64,000 nt of DNA, taken from Bog-532 sp963824545. Its GTDB lineage: Bacteria; Actinomycetota; Actinomycetes; Streptosporangiales; Streptosporangiaceae. The first letter of the stretch is position 1, and the number at the start of each line of letters is the position of its first letter. Shown here piece after piece: positions 8,153 through 17,880 of this stretch. Both the position numbers and the translations under genes were made by a program. The notes beneath the pieces are model-generated. The model searched no databases and was not told the origin of the DNA. It worked only from the letters and a program-made list of their open reading frames with translations. Where the stretch lies: the NCBI GenBank assembly GCA_963824545.1, contig CAWGPP010000002.1, forward strand, positions 248,001-312,000, written 5' to 3'.

Positions 8153-9785
8153 TTAATGCTCGGTTGCTGCGGCGGACTCGTGGGCCGCTGCGGCTGGTTG
8201 CGTTTGGGTCTGGAGTTGGTGCGCGTCTTCGGCTATTTCGGCTTCATAGGCCGTTGGACTGGCTGGTCGAGCAAGATGGGCGGGCTGGGCGGGCAGGAAC
8301 AGGACTGCCAGGACGGCGCCCACGGCGGCGACGCCGCCGGCGACGAGGACGCCGACGGTCAGGCCGCGCAGGAACGCGTTGGTGGACGCGTGCTGCAGCG
8401 CGAGGCCCTGGGCCGGATGGCCGAAGGCGGCGATCTTCCGGGCGGCCGTGTAGGCCGCACCAACGGACTGGTGTGCGATCGCCGCGGCCCGGCCCGGCCT
8501 GGCACGCTGGCGGGCATGGTGGCTGTGAGCCGTGACCCATTGACGGAGGCGTATGCGCTGCCGATCACCGCGACGCCGAGGGTGCCGCCGATGAGCCGGG
8601 TGGAGTCGTTGACGGCCGAGCCGACGCCGGCCTTGGCCCGGGAGATGGCGCCCATGATGGATTCGGTGGCGGGCGCCGAGGTCAGGCCCATGCCGAGCCC
8701 GTAGACCACCATCTGGGCCGCGATGATGCCGTAGGAGAGCGTGGCGCTGGTGGTCGCCGCGACCCAGCCGTAGAACGCCGCCATCGCGACGAGCCCGGCG
8801 GTGACGACGAGCTTGGTCCCGGCCCGCACGGCCAGCTGGGTCCCGGCCACCGACCCGGCGCCCACCGCCAGCGCCACCGGCAGCAGCCGCACCCCGGCCG
8901 ACAGCGGGCCATAGCCGCGGACGAACTGGAAGTACTGGGTGATCAGGAAGATGAAGCCGAACAAGGTGAAAAACGACACCGTGACCGCGCCGCTGGCCGC
9001 GCTGAACCGCAGGTTGCGGAACAGGTCCACATCCAGCATCGGGTGCGCGGCACGTCGCTCGGCTGCGATGAACGCGGCCAGCAAGACTGCCGAGCCGGCA
9101 AACCCGGAGACGCTGCGCCCGGCCGCCCATTCGTAGGCCGGGGCCTCGATGATGGTGAACACCAGCAGGGCCATGGCCGCGGACGACAGCACCAGGCCGG
9201 GGATGTCCACGGCTGCCGCGCCCGGGTCCTTGGAGGCTGGAACGACCAGTGCCACCAGGATCACGGCGGCGGCCGCGACCGGCGCCATGGTCACGAAGAT
9301 GGCCGCCCAGCTGTAGTGCTCGAGCAGCCAGCCCCCACGATCGGGCCCATCGCGATGGCCACGCCTCCGATCGCGCCCCACAAGCCGATGGCCCGGGCCC
9401 GTTCCCTGCGCTCGGTGAACACGTTGGAGATCAGCGACAGCGTCGCCGGGAACGTCATGGCGGCGCCCAGCCCCATCACAGACCTGGCCGCGATCAGCTG
9501 CGCCGGGCTGGCGGTGAACCCGCCGGCCAGGCTGGCGGTCCCCACCACCGCCAGCCCGGCCAGCAGCATGCCCTTGCGGCCGAACCGGTCCGACAGGCTG
9601 CCGAAGGTCAGCAGCACCGCGGCGAAGACCAGGTTGTAGGAGTCGACCACCCCCTGCAACTGGGTGGTGGTGGCATGCAGCTGGCGCACCATCGCGGGCA
9701 GCGCCACATTCACCAGCGTCGTGTCCAGGTTGACCAGGAACGCCGCCAGCAGCAGCGCGGCAAGGATCATAGGTTTGAATCGCAT
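8153..9785 (-). pseudogene. MFS multidrug transporter (DHA2 type) with two frameshifts
   Basis: N-terminal part from ATG 9785: LLAAFLVNLDTTLVNVALPA (TM1), then LTFGSLSDRFGRKGMLLAGL (the conserved MFS loop) and GLWGAIGGVAIAMGPIVGA. This fits the 14-TM EmrB/QacA drug:H+ antiporters. Around 9325 the frame changes (GPIVG to GWLLEHYSWAAIF) by one missing base. It changes again around 8495 (TATMPASVPGRAG to AAAIAHQSVGAAYTAARKIA). All three pieces together give an apparently complete transporter of about 540 residues. Last gene of the run starting at 12259. Confidence 0.8.
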
Positions 9786-9803
9786 GGACGATACCTCCGG
9801 GAG

Positions 9804-10361
9804 TTAGCTGTTACCGGCGAGCTGAGGGTGCCGGGCGTCAAGGACGGTGGTGACGCGTCCGGTGGCGATGTCGTACACGTGGCCGGAGGCACTCACCTTC
9901 GGTGAGAGCAGGGGTGAGGTGAGCAGCCGCTCGACGTCGGCCTTGACGGTGGTGTGCGGGTCGGCGACGGCGGAGGCTTCCAGCGCTGCCTCGGCCAGGC
10001 CGGTCGCCTCGGCGGCCTGGCGCCGGAAGCCGGGGTCGGCGAGGAAGCCGGTTCCGCACTGGGTGTGGTGGATCACCGCGACTTCGAAGAGCCCGTCAGC
10101 CTCGACCTGGTCGCTGAAGAGCTGCCCGGCGAGGTAGGCGAGGTAGGCGATGTCGTCGATGACGGCCTGGGTGACGCGCCCGCCGGCGTTGCGGATGACG
10201 ACCGCGTCGCCGAGGCCGAGCCCGAGGGTGATCGCGGGGTCGACCCGGTGGTCGACGCAGGTGATGATGACCATCTGGGTTGCGGGCGGGCCGAGCGGGC
10301 TGGGGGCGTAGGCAGCGGCGAATTGCCCGTTGCGTTCGAGCAGAGGGGTCATCTTGGTCAT
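9804..10361 (-). CDS. Beta-class carbonic anhydrase-like protein
   Basis: A 185-residue protein with both zinc-site signatures of beta-carbonic anhydrases: CVDHR (C-x-D-x-R) in MVIITCVDHRVDPAITLGLG, and HHTQCG (H-x-x-C-G). VIRNAGGRVTQ matches the conserved RNAGG loop. It should interconvert CO2 and bicarbonate. It is shorter than the classical enzymes but has the usual size of actinobacterial small members. The ATG at 10361 has an AAGGAG site 10 bases upstream. It lies between the hydrolase genes and the MFS gene on the same strand, 27 bases after the preceding stop, so it is probably in one operon. Confidence 0.85.
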   Translation of the reverse strand: MTKMTPLLERNGQFAAAYAPSPLGPPATQMVIITCVDHRVDPAITLGLGLGDAVVIRNAGGRVTQAVIDDIAYLAYLAGQLFSDQVEADGLFEVAVIHHTQCGTGFLADPGFRRQAAEATGLAEAALEASAVADPHTTVKADVERLLTSPLLSPKVSASGHVYDIATGRVTTVLDARHPQLAGNS

Positions 10362-10388
10362 GGCTCCGCTCCTTTCAAAGGGGTGGTG

Positions 10389-11438
10389 TCATCGGCTGGC
10401 GGTGACCGGGGTGCCCATGCCGTGACGTGCGGCGATGTGGCGGATCTCGGTGGCGAGGAGGTCCGGGTGCTCGCTGGTGGTCAGGTGGCCGCCGGGGAAG
10501 GTCAGGACTTCTACCTGGGGTGCGCGCTGGCGTGTGGCCGGTATCTGGCGGTGTTCATAGGGATCTTCGTCGCTGCCGCCGACGTAGAGGGAGACTGTGC
10601 CGTGGAGATCCTGGGCGATCGCGGCGAGGTCCCACCGGTCGGCGTGGCTGTGGTGCTCGTCGAGGAATCCCGCGGCGTTGTGGGCGAAGGCCGCCCCGTC
10701 CCGCCGGGTGATTGCCGACCACATCTGCGTGAGCTCTTCCGGGGCGGGATGGTAGCCGCGCGAGTACATGCGTGCTCGCTTCATGGACGCGGTGAAGGCG
10801 CGCGGCGAGCGCTGCCACTGCCGCATCCCCAGGGCACCTAGCGGGGTGCGCAGAAGCGGGGTGCCCTGCCACGGGTGGGTGTGAGCGTCGGCGAACAGGC
10901 CGCCGTTGACCATGAACGCGGCCTCGATCACCGGCCTGGCGAGGCCGCCGGAGGTGGGCTGTTCCACTTGGCGGCGCAGCAGCTCAAGCAGGGCCAGTGA
11001 GGTGTAGTCGAAGGTGACGACGACGGTGCGGCGCACGCGGTGGTGGCGCCACAGCGCCTCGATCAGGTCAGCACGTTCGATGGTGGAATACCGGTATTCC
11101 CGGGGCTTGTCCGAGTCGCCTTGCCCTACCGGCTCCACGTACAGCCGCGGGACGAGGTCATCGCCGAGCATCCGGTCCACCTGCGCCCAGCCGTAGGACC
11201 CGTCCGGGAATCCAGGCAGCATGGTGAGCCACACGGTGTCCTCATCCGCGCCGTGCCCCGTACCGGCGATGCGCTCGAAAACCCGGAGCGCGGCCGGGGC
11301 CGCGACGGCCTGTGTCCCGGTCTGTACGCGCGCAGATTCCGGGTCGTACCAGACCCGCTGCCCGCCAGCGAACCACTCCGCGGCCGTCACCAGCGTCCGG
11401 TTCTGCGGTGGCATACCTGACGTCTTGTTCCTGCTCAT
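10389..11438 (-). CDS. Alpha/beta hydrolase with an aspartate-type nucleophile elbow
   Basis: A 349-residue alpha/beta hydrolase. The N-terminal half has LPGFPDGSYGWAQVDRML and a G-x-D loop (LYVEPVGQGDSDKP). The elbow reads VVVTFDYTSLALLELL, with Asp where esterases have Ser, as in haloalkane dehalogenases and epoxide hydrolases. The C-terminal HGG-like block (LTFPGGHLTTSEHPDLLATE) supplies the His. Substrate not predictable. The start ATG overlaps the stop of the upstream hydrolase by one base (TGATG), implying translational coupling. Confidence 0.8.
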   Translation of the reverse strand: MSRNKTSGMPPQNRTLVTAAEWFAGGQRVWYDPESARVQTGTQAVAAPAALRVFERIAGTGHGADEDTVWLTMLPGFPDGSYGWAQVDRMLGDDLVPRLYVEPVGQGDSDKPREYRYSTIERADLIEALWRHHRVRRTVVVTFDYTSLALLELLRRQVEQPTSGGLARPVIEAAFMVNGGLFADAHTHPWQGTPLLRTPLGALGMRQWQRSPRAFTASMKRARMYSRGYHPAPEELTQMWSAITRRDGAAFAHNAAGFLDEHHSHADRWDLAAIAQDLHGTVSLYVGGSDEDPYEHRQIPATRQRAPQVEVLTFPGGHLTTSEHPDLLATEIRHIAARHGMGTPVTASR

Positions 11439-12259
11439 CAGAGCCTCCTCAACGCGTTCACCGCTGCCGGGCGGATGCCTTGTCGCGTCGCCGCGTTCGT
11501 CGCTGCTCCAGCGAGTGCCGGCCCGGCGAACTGCCGCGCGAAGAACCGCGTATCGATCCGATCCGCCGGCACGTGGAAGTGCGATCCCGGGAACGCGTGC
11601 AGCGTCTTCTCCTCCGAAGCGAACACGTCGAACAGCGCCAAGCCAGACTCGCGACCGATCTCGGGGTCATCCCACGGCAGCAGGAACTCAATCGGGATCG
11701 TGACTCTTCGCGCTGCCTCCAGCACAGCGTCGTATACGAACACGCCCCCGAAGATCGCCGCACGGATGCGCGGTTCGGCCGCCGCAAGGGGGATTCCGAT
11801 CGCACTCGCAATCGTCATGCCGGAGTATCCGATCGGCGAATGGGCGCCGATCTCGGGGCGCGACTGCAGGGCGTCGATCGTCATCCGCCACTCCGGCACA
11901 GCACGCTCGGCTAGCGAGCCGTTGAACGGGGCAATGATCGGACTGAGCGGCTGACCCTCCTCCCGGGCGCGCAACAGCGCATCGACCCACTGCTGATCCT
12001 GCTGCGAGCGGGGGCGATCGCCGTGACCGGGCGCGTCGATCGCCGCGACATGGAATCCGTCGCGCACGACCGCCTGCCTGGCGCGCGCGACCAAGCCCGG
12101 CGACCGCTTGTGCAGGCCACCTCCGTGGCCCATGAGCAGAAGCGGAGCGCCGGGAGCGGCGGACTCCGGCGACCAGAGGACGCCGGGAACCTCGCCGATG
12201 GTGAAGCTGCGGTCGACGACGCCGTTCGACGACGTCTCCGTGATGAAGTTCGGATGCAT
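11438..12259 (-). CDS. Alpha/beta hydrolase, dienelactone hydrolase-like
   Basis: A 273-residue protein. Key parts are the oxyanion region LLLMGHGGGLHKRSP, a GHGD loop (AIDAPGHGDRP), the serine elbow GYSGMTIASAIG, the acid in LPWDDPEIGRESGLALFDVF and the histidine in AFPGSHFHVP. I chose ATG 12259 over an upstream TTG because GAAAGG sits 7 bases before it. First gene of the operon hydrolase-hydrolase-carbonic anhydrase-MFS, divergent from the LAL regulator at 12711, which is the likeliest local regulator. Confidence 0.82.
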   Translation of the reverse strand: MHPNFITETSSNGVVDRSFTIGEVPGVLWSPESAAPGAPLLLMGHGGGLHKRSPGLVARARQAVVRDGFHVAAIDAPGHGDRPRSQQDQQWVDALLRAREEGQPLSPIIAPFNGSLAERAVPEWRMTIDALQSRPEIGAHSPIGYSGMTIASAIGIPLAAAEPRIRAAIFGGVFVYDAVLEAARRVTIPIEFLLPWDDPEIGRESGLALFDVFASEEKTLHAFPGSHFHVPADRIDTRFFARQFAGPALAGAATNAATRQGIRPAAVNALRRL

Positions 12260-12697
12260 GGTGGTGCCTTTCAAGAGAGTGGCGCGCAGGGCTGGCGTGA
12301 GGGACCTGGTGGGTGCTGAGCGCCCGTCGTGGTCATGTGGCTTCCTTCCGGGCTCGCGGGCCGGGGGCTTGCAGCTGCCAGCATCTGTGTGCCCGGGGCG
12401 GGAGACATCGGCTAGGTGGCCGATGTTGCTGGCGCCTGGTGGCCAGACGATGGCGTGGTGGAGATCTGGATACTGATGGACAGGGTTGATCCTCCTGCTG
12501 GCCGGCTGGCGGTAGTCGCCGGTGCTGGCCGGGGTCCCGGCCGACAGGCGGGGGAGATCTGCTTTACCGGGTGGCTTGGGCTGCTGCGAGCGTTGTATGA
12601 GGCGACCGGGGCGCCGGACGCCGCCCGGAGGCCGGGGCCGGGCCCGGAGCGATGATCACCTCGCGCATGATCGCGCCGCCTGTGGTCCCCGGCGAAG
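12260..12697. other. Divergent intergenic region
   Basis: About 440 bases between the hydrolase operon and the LAL regulator, with no convincing gene. It should hold the promoter of the leftward operon. I see no strong palindrome. Confidence 0.5.
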
Positions 12698-12703
12698 TAA
12701 CAT
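12698..12703 (+). promoter_or_regulatory. -10 box of the LAL regulator
   Basis: TAACAT lies 7 bases before GTG 12711, placing the transcription start at or next to the start codon. This supports a leaderless message and decides between GTG 12708/12711 and ATG 12717. Confidence 0.45.
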
Positions 12704-12710
12704 CGGCGTG

Positions 12711-15569
12711 GTGGGCATGCCGGCGCGGGTTCCGCGGCTGCGCGGACGCGAGACGGAGACCGGGGTCCTGGGCGAGGCCCTGGACCGGATGGCTGGCGGC
12801 GGCCTGGCGATCGTGCTGGTCGAGGGTGAGGCCGGGATCGGCAAGACGCGCCTGCTCGAACAGGCGCTGGCCGACGCGGCTGCCCGCGGCATGCAGGTGG
12901 CCGCGGGACGCGCGGACGAGCTGGAACAGGCACGGCCGTTCGGCCTGCTGGCGGGCGCCTTCGGTTGCGTCCCGGGCGCCGCCGACCCGCGGCGGGCCGC
13001 GATCGCGGGACTGTTGTCGGCTCCGGGCGGCCGCGGCAGCGGGCGGCCGGTCACGGTGACCAGCGATCCGGGGCTGCAGTTCCGGGTGGTTGACGCGTTC
13101 GGTGACCTGGTGGAGGCTCTGGCCCTGTCCGGGCCGGTCGTGGTCGGCGCCGATGACCTGCAGTGGGCCGACCCCTCCAGCCTGGTGACGCTGGCCGCGA
13201 TCGGCCGCCGCGTGGCCGATCTCCCGGTGGGGATCATCGGTTGCTTGCGGCCGGTTCCCCGCGCACCGGAACTGGACGGCGCGATCCGCGCCCTGCAGGC
13301 CGCTGGCGCCCGGCACCTCACTCTGTCGCCGCTGGGCACCTGGGCGGTCGGCGAACTGGTGTCAGAAATGGTGTCTGCCGAGCCCGGGCCTCGTCTGCTG
13401 GCCGAGATCTCGGGGGCGGCGGGAAACCCCCTGTTCGTTACCGAGCTGCTGGCCGCGCTGGCCCAGGAAGGCGCCATCCAGGTCACCGGAGGCCGGGCCG
13501 AAGTGGCCGAGGCGACGTTGCCGCCGACGCTGCGGCTGACGATCTTGCGGCGGCTCAGCTTCCTGCCCGCCGACGCCCTGCAGGTGCTGCAGGCCGCATC
13601 GATCCTGGGATCGGCGTTCTCGCTCACCGACCTGGCCCTCATCTCGGGGCGCCCGGCCATCGGGCTCACCGCGGCGCTGACCGAGGCGATCCGCTCCCGC
13701 GTCGTCGAGGACGACGGCGCGCAGCTGCGTTTCCGCCATGACCTGATCCGCGACAGCATCTACGAGGACCTCCCGGCCAGCGTCCGCCGCGGGCTGCACC
13801 GCGAGGCCGCAGTCCGGCTGGCGCAGTCGGGAACGCCAGCTCTCCGCGTCGCCGAGCACTTCGCCCGCGGGGCCGCCGACGGTGATAGCGAAGCCATCGA
13901 GTGGCTGATCAAGGCCGCACGAGAAGCGGCCCCGGGATCACCGGCCACCGCCGGCAGCCTCCTGGACCGGGCGATCACGCTCATGCAGCCCGACGATCGG
14001 CGCCGCGACCGGCTGCTCATCGAGCAGGCCGGCAGCGTCATGCTGGCCGGACGCATCACAGACGCGGAGACGATCAGCCGCCGGCTGCTGGAACGGCCCC
14101 ATGACCCGGCCGCCGAGGGAGCCGCCCGGATGTGCCTGGCACGGGCGCTGCTAGCCCAGGGCCGCCACCGCGAAGGGCTAGCCGAGATGGAACGCGCAGC
14201 GCAGTCGCCCTCGCTCACCGAGGCGGAGCATGCCGCTGCCCGGGCGTTTGCAGGATTCGCCCGGCTCTCGACCGGAGACCTGGACGACGCGGCCGGCGCG
14301 GCCCGGCAGGCATCCGCCGCCGCCCTGGCAGCAGACGACCCGTTTCCTGCCAGTATCGCCATGAGCACGCTGGCCATGATCAGCGAGTCCCGCGGCCAGC
14401 TCGCCGACGCGCTGCGCAGCACCAAAGACGCGCTGCGGCTGGCCACCGACAGCCTGGCCCGGCACGGGCACCAGTACCCCGTGCAGGCCTCCTGCGGGTA
14501 CATCCTGGTCGAGCTCGACCGGCTCGAGGAGGCCAGGTCTACGCTCCAGGCGGGCAGGCGGATCAGCGAGGAGCGCGGCATCCGCTGGCCGCTGCCCACC
14601 TTCGGGGTGATTCTCGGTTTGGAGCGCTTCGTCGCCGGCCAGTGGGATGACGCCCTGGCCGAGCTGGAATCCTGCCTGGAGCTGGCCGCGGAGCTCGGCG
14701 AGGAAAACTACACCGTGAACCTCGCCCACGCCATCATGGCGCTGATCAGCTTCCACCGAGATGACCTGAACCGAGCCGCTGCCGCGGAGCAGGCCGCCCA
14801 CCAGGAACTGGCCGGCCGCGGCACCGCTTTCGCCCGCTGGGCGGTCTGGCCGCGCGCCCTGCTGCAGGAGGCTTCCGGCCAGCCCGCGCAAGCGCTGGAG
14901 ACCCTGACCACACCACTGCGGCAGAGCGCCCGCCTGGGAATCAGCGCGGAGTACCCGGTCATGGGGGCAAACCTGGTCCGGCTGGCCGTCACCGTGGGTG
15001 ACATCAGCCTGGCCCGGCGGGTTGCGGCGGCAGCTGGCGACGTGGCGTCGCGCAACGACCTGGCCTGGCTGCGGGGCGCGGCATTGCGGTGCCAGGGACT
15101 GGCAGAAAGCGACGCCCACGCGCTGGCCGCCGCCGCCGGCGCCTATGCCGCCGCATCCCGTCCACTGGAGCTTGCGCTGGCGTCCGAGGACGCCGCGGCC
15201 GCCTTCGTCAAGCAGGGAGAACCAGAACGGGCACGGCCGCTGCTCGAGCAGGCGATCGTCATCTACGAGCGCCTCGACGCCTACCGCGACCTTGCCCGCG
15301 CTAACGCGGTCCAGCGCCTGGCTGGTGTCCGGCGGGGCGTCCGGGGCCCGCGCACGCGGCCGCAGTTCGGCTGGCAGAGCCTGACACCCACCGAACGGAC
15401 GGTGGCCGCCCTGGTTGCCGACGGGCTGACCAACCCGCAGATCGGGGAACGGCTGTTCATCTCCCGGCGGACCGTCCAGACTCACCTGGTCCACGTGTTC
15501 GCCAAGCTGGGCATCTCCTCCCGCGCCCACCTCGCCGCCCAGGTCACTCGCCAGCGAGACGCAGGCTAG
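12711..15569 (+). CDS. LAL-type transcriptional regulator (AAA ATPase plus LuxR HTH)
   Basis: About 952 residues, normal for large ATP-binding LuxR regulators. The N-terminus carries RGRETETGVLGEAL and a Walker A motif GEAGIGKTR (residues 39-47). A Walker B-like VVVGADDLQWAD lies near residue 150. A long all-helical TPR-like middle follows, with Ala/Leu/Arg-rich repeats. The last 65 residues are a LuxR helix-turn-helix: LTPTERTVAALVADGLTNPQ, then IGERLFISRRTVQTHLVHVF. Such proteins bind an inducer or partner, hydrolyse ATP and activate nearby operons. The divergent hydrolase/carbonic anhydrase/MFS genes are the obvious target. Open frames antisense to it are GC artefacts. Confidence 0.92.
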   Translation: MGMPARVPRLRGRETETGVLGEALDRMAGGGLAIVLVEGEAGIGKTRLLEQALADAAARGMQVAAGRADELEQARPFGLLAGAFGCVPGAADPRRAAIAGLLSAPGGRGSGRPVTVTSDPGLQFRVVDAFGDLVEALALSGPVVVGADDLQWADPSSLVTLAAIGRRVADLPVGIIGCLRPVPRAPELDGAIRALQAAGARHLTLSPLGTWAVGELVSEMVSAEPGPRLLAEISGAAGNPLFVTELLAALAQEGAIQVTGGRAEVAEATLPPTLRLTILRRLSFLPADALQVLQAASILGSAFSLTDLALISGRPAIGLTAALTEAIRSRVVEDDGAQLRFRHDLIRDSIYEDLPASVRRGLHREAAVRLAQSGTPALRVAEHFARGAADGDSEAIEWLIKAAREAAPGSPATAGSLLDRAITLMQPDDRRRDRLLIEQAGSVMLAGRITDAETISRRLLERPHDPAAEGAARMCLARALLAQGRHREGLAEMERAAQSPSLTEAEHAAARAFAGFARLSTGDLDDAAGAARQASAAALAADDPFPASIAMSTLAMISESRGQLADALRSTKDALRLATDSLARHGHQYPVQASCGYILVELDRLEEARSTLQAGRRISEERGIRWPLPTFGVILGLERFVAGQWDDALAELESCLELAAELGEENYTVNLAHAIMALISFHRDDLNRAAAAEQAAHQELAGRGTAFARWAVWPRALLQEASGQPAQALETLTTPLRQSARLGISAEYPVMGANLVRLAVTVGDISLARRVAAAAGDVASRNDLAWLRGAALRCQGLAESDAHALAAAAGAYAAASRPLELALASEDAAAAFVKQGEPERARPLLEQAIVIYERLDAYRDLARANAVQRLAGVRRGVRGPRTRPQFGWQSLTPTERTVAALVADGLTNPQIGERLFISRRTVQTHLVHVFAKLGISSRAHLAAQVTRQRDAG

Positions 15570-15996
15570 CCGGTTTGTGACGCCGGGAATGGTGCCGCGA
15601 CGCTCGTAGCCCCACCGGACGGGGAGAACGCATCTCCGCTGCCCATACGCGCCGCTCAGGTCCAGCACAACAGCCACCACGTCCCGGGCGCGAAGCGAGG
15701 GAGTCAAGCGCTGGAAATAAGCATGCCGCCTTCCAGCCGCCGATGACGGGTTGATAAGCCCGCACGACCCGGCCCCCTGGCAGCTCCGGGCTCTGGTAGC
15801 AGGCCAGATCGATGCCGGTGAGCACGAACTCGTCACAGAAATCTTGGACGACGCCTGCCAGCCCAGCCGTGTGATGACACCGCGCACTTCGGCCAGATGG
15901 CGGACGTCTTGACGTCGCGGTGGCCGCATGATCGGAGGGTGCCCGCCACGACGCTGGGCCGTCCGCACCACAGCACCCTCAGCTACGGGAGGAGCC
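15570..15996. other. Intergenic region with a possible minus-strand remnant
   Basis: On the minus strand (about 15870-15700) one frame reads VVQDFCDEFVLTGIDLACYQ, then SPELPGGRVVRAYQPVIGGW, which looks like real protein but matches no family I recognise. It has no clear start or end. The rest is featureless. Confidence 0.35.
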
Positions 15997-16224
15997 ATGA
16001 CATCCGAGCCGACGAGACCTGGACTGCTGCCGGGGAACGAGCCGTGCCGGCATCAGCCTCGGTGCCCGCAAGCCCTTGCACCCGATCGCTCCGCCGCACG
16101 GGCCGTGGCCAGCCACCCGGAGCAAGGGTGGAGCCTGCTATGCAACGGTGTCGTGCTGTTCGACGATGGCGGGGAACTCCTGCCTGCGTCTTCCGGCGCC
16201 ACCGTAACGGTGGCCGCGGCCTGA
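15997..16224 (+). CDS. DUF5999 family protein
   Basis: A 75-residue protein with the family pattern CRHQPRCPQALAPDRSAARA, then VASHPEQGWSLLCNGVVLFD and DGGELLP. DUF5999 proteins are small actinobacterial proteins of unknown function with an N-terminal C-x-H-x-x-x-C-P motif that may bind a metal. ATG 15997 has a strong GGGAGGAG site (15987-15994). It stands alone. Confidence 0.85.
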   Translation: MTSEPTRPGLLPGNEPCRHQPRCPQALAPDRSAARAVASHPEQGWSLLCNGVVLFDDGGELLPASSGATVTVAAA

Positions 16225-16571
16225 GCAGCTGACCACCAAATCACGTTCGGTATTTCTCTGGCGAGCCTGGTTCCGGCGTATCGGCATGCGCCGGTGTTCC
16301 CGCCGGCCGCCACGTTCATTCCCGAATCGCGAGATCGGCTATATGGCGGATGTCCGCCGGCCGCTGCGATCGCATGCTGACACCAGCATTACCAGCCGAA
16401 GCCAAACACCGGCGCCCCAAGCGCACAGGGCAATGCAGGCAATCACAAGGGAGTCTCCGTGTGAACAAGATCCGTATCAGCAAGCGCTATCGTCCAGCCA
16501 GCTGGTGTTAGCCGCTCGAGCCGCAGCCGGCCGATCCACGCGACCCGCGATATCAGGCGCACCAAGCGTCG
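16225..16571. other. Intergenic region
   Basis: About 350 bases without a supported gene. A 16-codon frame (16461-16511) begins with GTG after an AGGGAG site and could be a leader peptide, but nothing else supports it. Confidence 0.4.
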
Positions 16572-17036
16572 GTGAGCATGGACACCAACACACTCGCCGC
16601 CACCGACGCGGCACTCCTGAACAGCCCCCGCACCCAGCACGCCTTCACGACCGCGAAGCTCAGCATCACTGTTTACGGCGCACTCACCGCCCTCGGCCTC
16701 GTGGCGGTCATCGTGGCGGCCAGCAGCGGTCAACTGGTGAACACGTTCATGTGGGTCCGGGCAGTCCTGCTGCCCGCGGTGGCCGTGCTGCTCTACCGGA
16801 TGACCGTCTCAGCATCTCGACGAGCGTTCGAGCGCGTACGCAATCTCGCCATCCTCATGCCGATCGCCATCGTCGGCATCGACCTGATCCCCGGCGTCTG
16901 CCCGCCGTGGTACGCGGTGATGCAGGCCGTCTGCATGCTGCCCCTCGTCCCGGTCGTGTTCATCACCCGCCGCTCCGCACTGGGCGCCGCCTTCGCCAAG
17001 GTCGACCACACCGATGCCGAACAGGACGAATTGTGA
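16572..17036 (+). CDS. Small membrane protein, function unknown
   Basis: A 154-residue protein with about four hydrophobic segments: LSITVYGALTALGLVAVIVA, VRAVLLPAVAVLLYRM, NLAILMPIAIVGIDLIPGVC and QAVCMLPLVPVVFI. The N- and C-termini are polar. Start is GTG 16572 or ATG 16578. The stop overlaps the GTG start of the next gene (TTGTGA), so both are probably translated together in one membrane unit. Confidence 0.7.
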   Translation: MSMDTNTLAATDAALLNSPRTQHAFTTAKLSITVYGALTALGLVAVIVAASSGQLVNTFMWVRAVLLPAVAVLLYRMTVSASRRAFERVRNLAILMPIAIVGIDLIPGVCPPWYAVMQAVCMLPLVPVVFITRRSALGAAFAKVDHTDAEQDEL

Positions 17037-17602
17037 CCACCGCCTTGACTGATCGCTATGTCGCCGCGACCCTGCACCGCATGGCGGGGAAACATCGCCG
17101 CGAGATCGACCAGGAGCTGCGCGCGGCGATCGCCGAGGCCATCGAGGCTCACATCGAGCACGGCCAGAGCCCCGCTCAGGCCGAGTACGCCGCCTTGATG
17201 GAACTGGGCGATCCCGCCCGCTTCGCGGCTCGATATGCCGATCGATCCGCCGTGCTCATCGGCCCGAACGTCTACCGCAGTTACGTCCTCGCACTGCGCC
17301 TGCTGTGCGCGATCGTCATACCGGTCGTCTTCATCGTGAACGATATCGGCTACTGGACCCGCGGTGACAGGGTTGGAGCCCGAATCTTTGGCCCGATCGG
17401 GATCACCCTTACCGCGGCAATGTACCTGCTCGTCGCCGTGACGGTGGCCTTCCTGCTCGTGGACCGGTTCGCGGTCGACGGGCCCGAAGGGCAACAACGC
17501 GCCGGGTGGACCCCGGACCAACTGGTCGACGCCCAACCGCCGCAGGCCGGGCTCACTGGCGTCCTCAGCCGCATCCGGCGTCGGGGCTGTGCATCATCGT
17601 GA
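17033..17602 (+). CDS. Membrane protein with an HAAS/permease-prefix type N-terminal domain
   Basis: A 189-residue protein from GTG 17033, overlapping the previous stop. Residues 1-70 (LTDRYVAATLHRMAGKHRRE, then IDQELRAAIAEAIEAHIEHG and LMELGDPARFAARYADR) match the short helical domain found at the start of DUF1700-like and permease-prefix proteins. Two or three membrane segments follow (LALRLLCAIVIPVVFIVNDI and ITLTAAMYLLVAVTVAFLLV). Such domains usually pair with PadR regulators; none is visible here. Role unknown, probably envelope-related. Confidence 0.65.
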   Translation: MTTALTDRYVAATLHRMAGKHRREIDQELRAAIAEAIEAHIEHGQSPAQAEYAALMELGDPARFAARYADRSAVLIGPNVYRSYVLALRLLCAIVIPVVFIVNDIGYWTRGDRVGARIFGPIGITLTAAMYLLVAVTVAFLLVDRFAVDGPEGQQRAGWTPDQLVDAQPPQAGLTGVLSRIRRRGCASS

Positions 17603-17805
17603 CCGACGTGACATCGGCGTTGTCGACAGCGAGATTCATCGCTCGGCGGCCGCCTTGAGCACCGCGCTTGTCCACCAAGAATGGCCCGCCAGGCAGACGA
17701 TGCGCCATCGCACTCGGTAGGTCACCTGCACGTCGCACGAATCCAGGTCCTCGCCGATCACGTCCGGGATGAGGCGGCCTTGGCGTGCTGGCCGGGCCGG
17801 GTGGA

Positions 17806-17880
17806 CACCGAGTGGTGCCTATGGCCGGCGTGGCGAAGGTGATGACCGCGTACGTGATGTTGCACGACCATCCACTGAGC
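17806..17880 (+). pseudogene. Stub of a D-alanyl-D-alanine carboxypeptidase, cut by an IS
   Basis: The frame reads HRVVPMAGVAKVMTAYVMLH, then DHPLS, up to the left end of the IS701-like element. This is the active-site block of S11 peptidases (usually A-S-V-A-K-V-M-T-A-Y). The catalytic serine is replaced by glycine (AGVAK), and nothing of the gene remains beyond the insertion. About 200 bases before it (17603-17805) show no readable part of the gene. Confidence 0.55.

Noticed and set aside
12522..12710. Longer start for the LAL regulator
   Set aside because: The extra 63 residues are Arg/Gly-rich without homology, and a -10 box sits right before GTG 12711.
14178..15998. 606-codon open frame antisense to the LAL regulator
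   Set aside because: It mirrors the GC-rich codons of a well-supported gene and has no family features; an artefact of high GC.
16461..16511. 16-codon leader peptide
   Set aside because: Has a start and a ribosome site but no conservation, codon or attenuator evidence.
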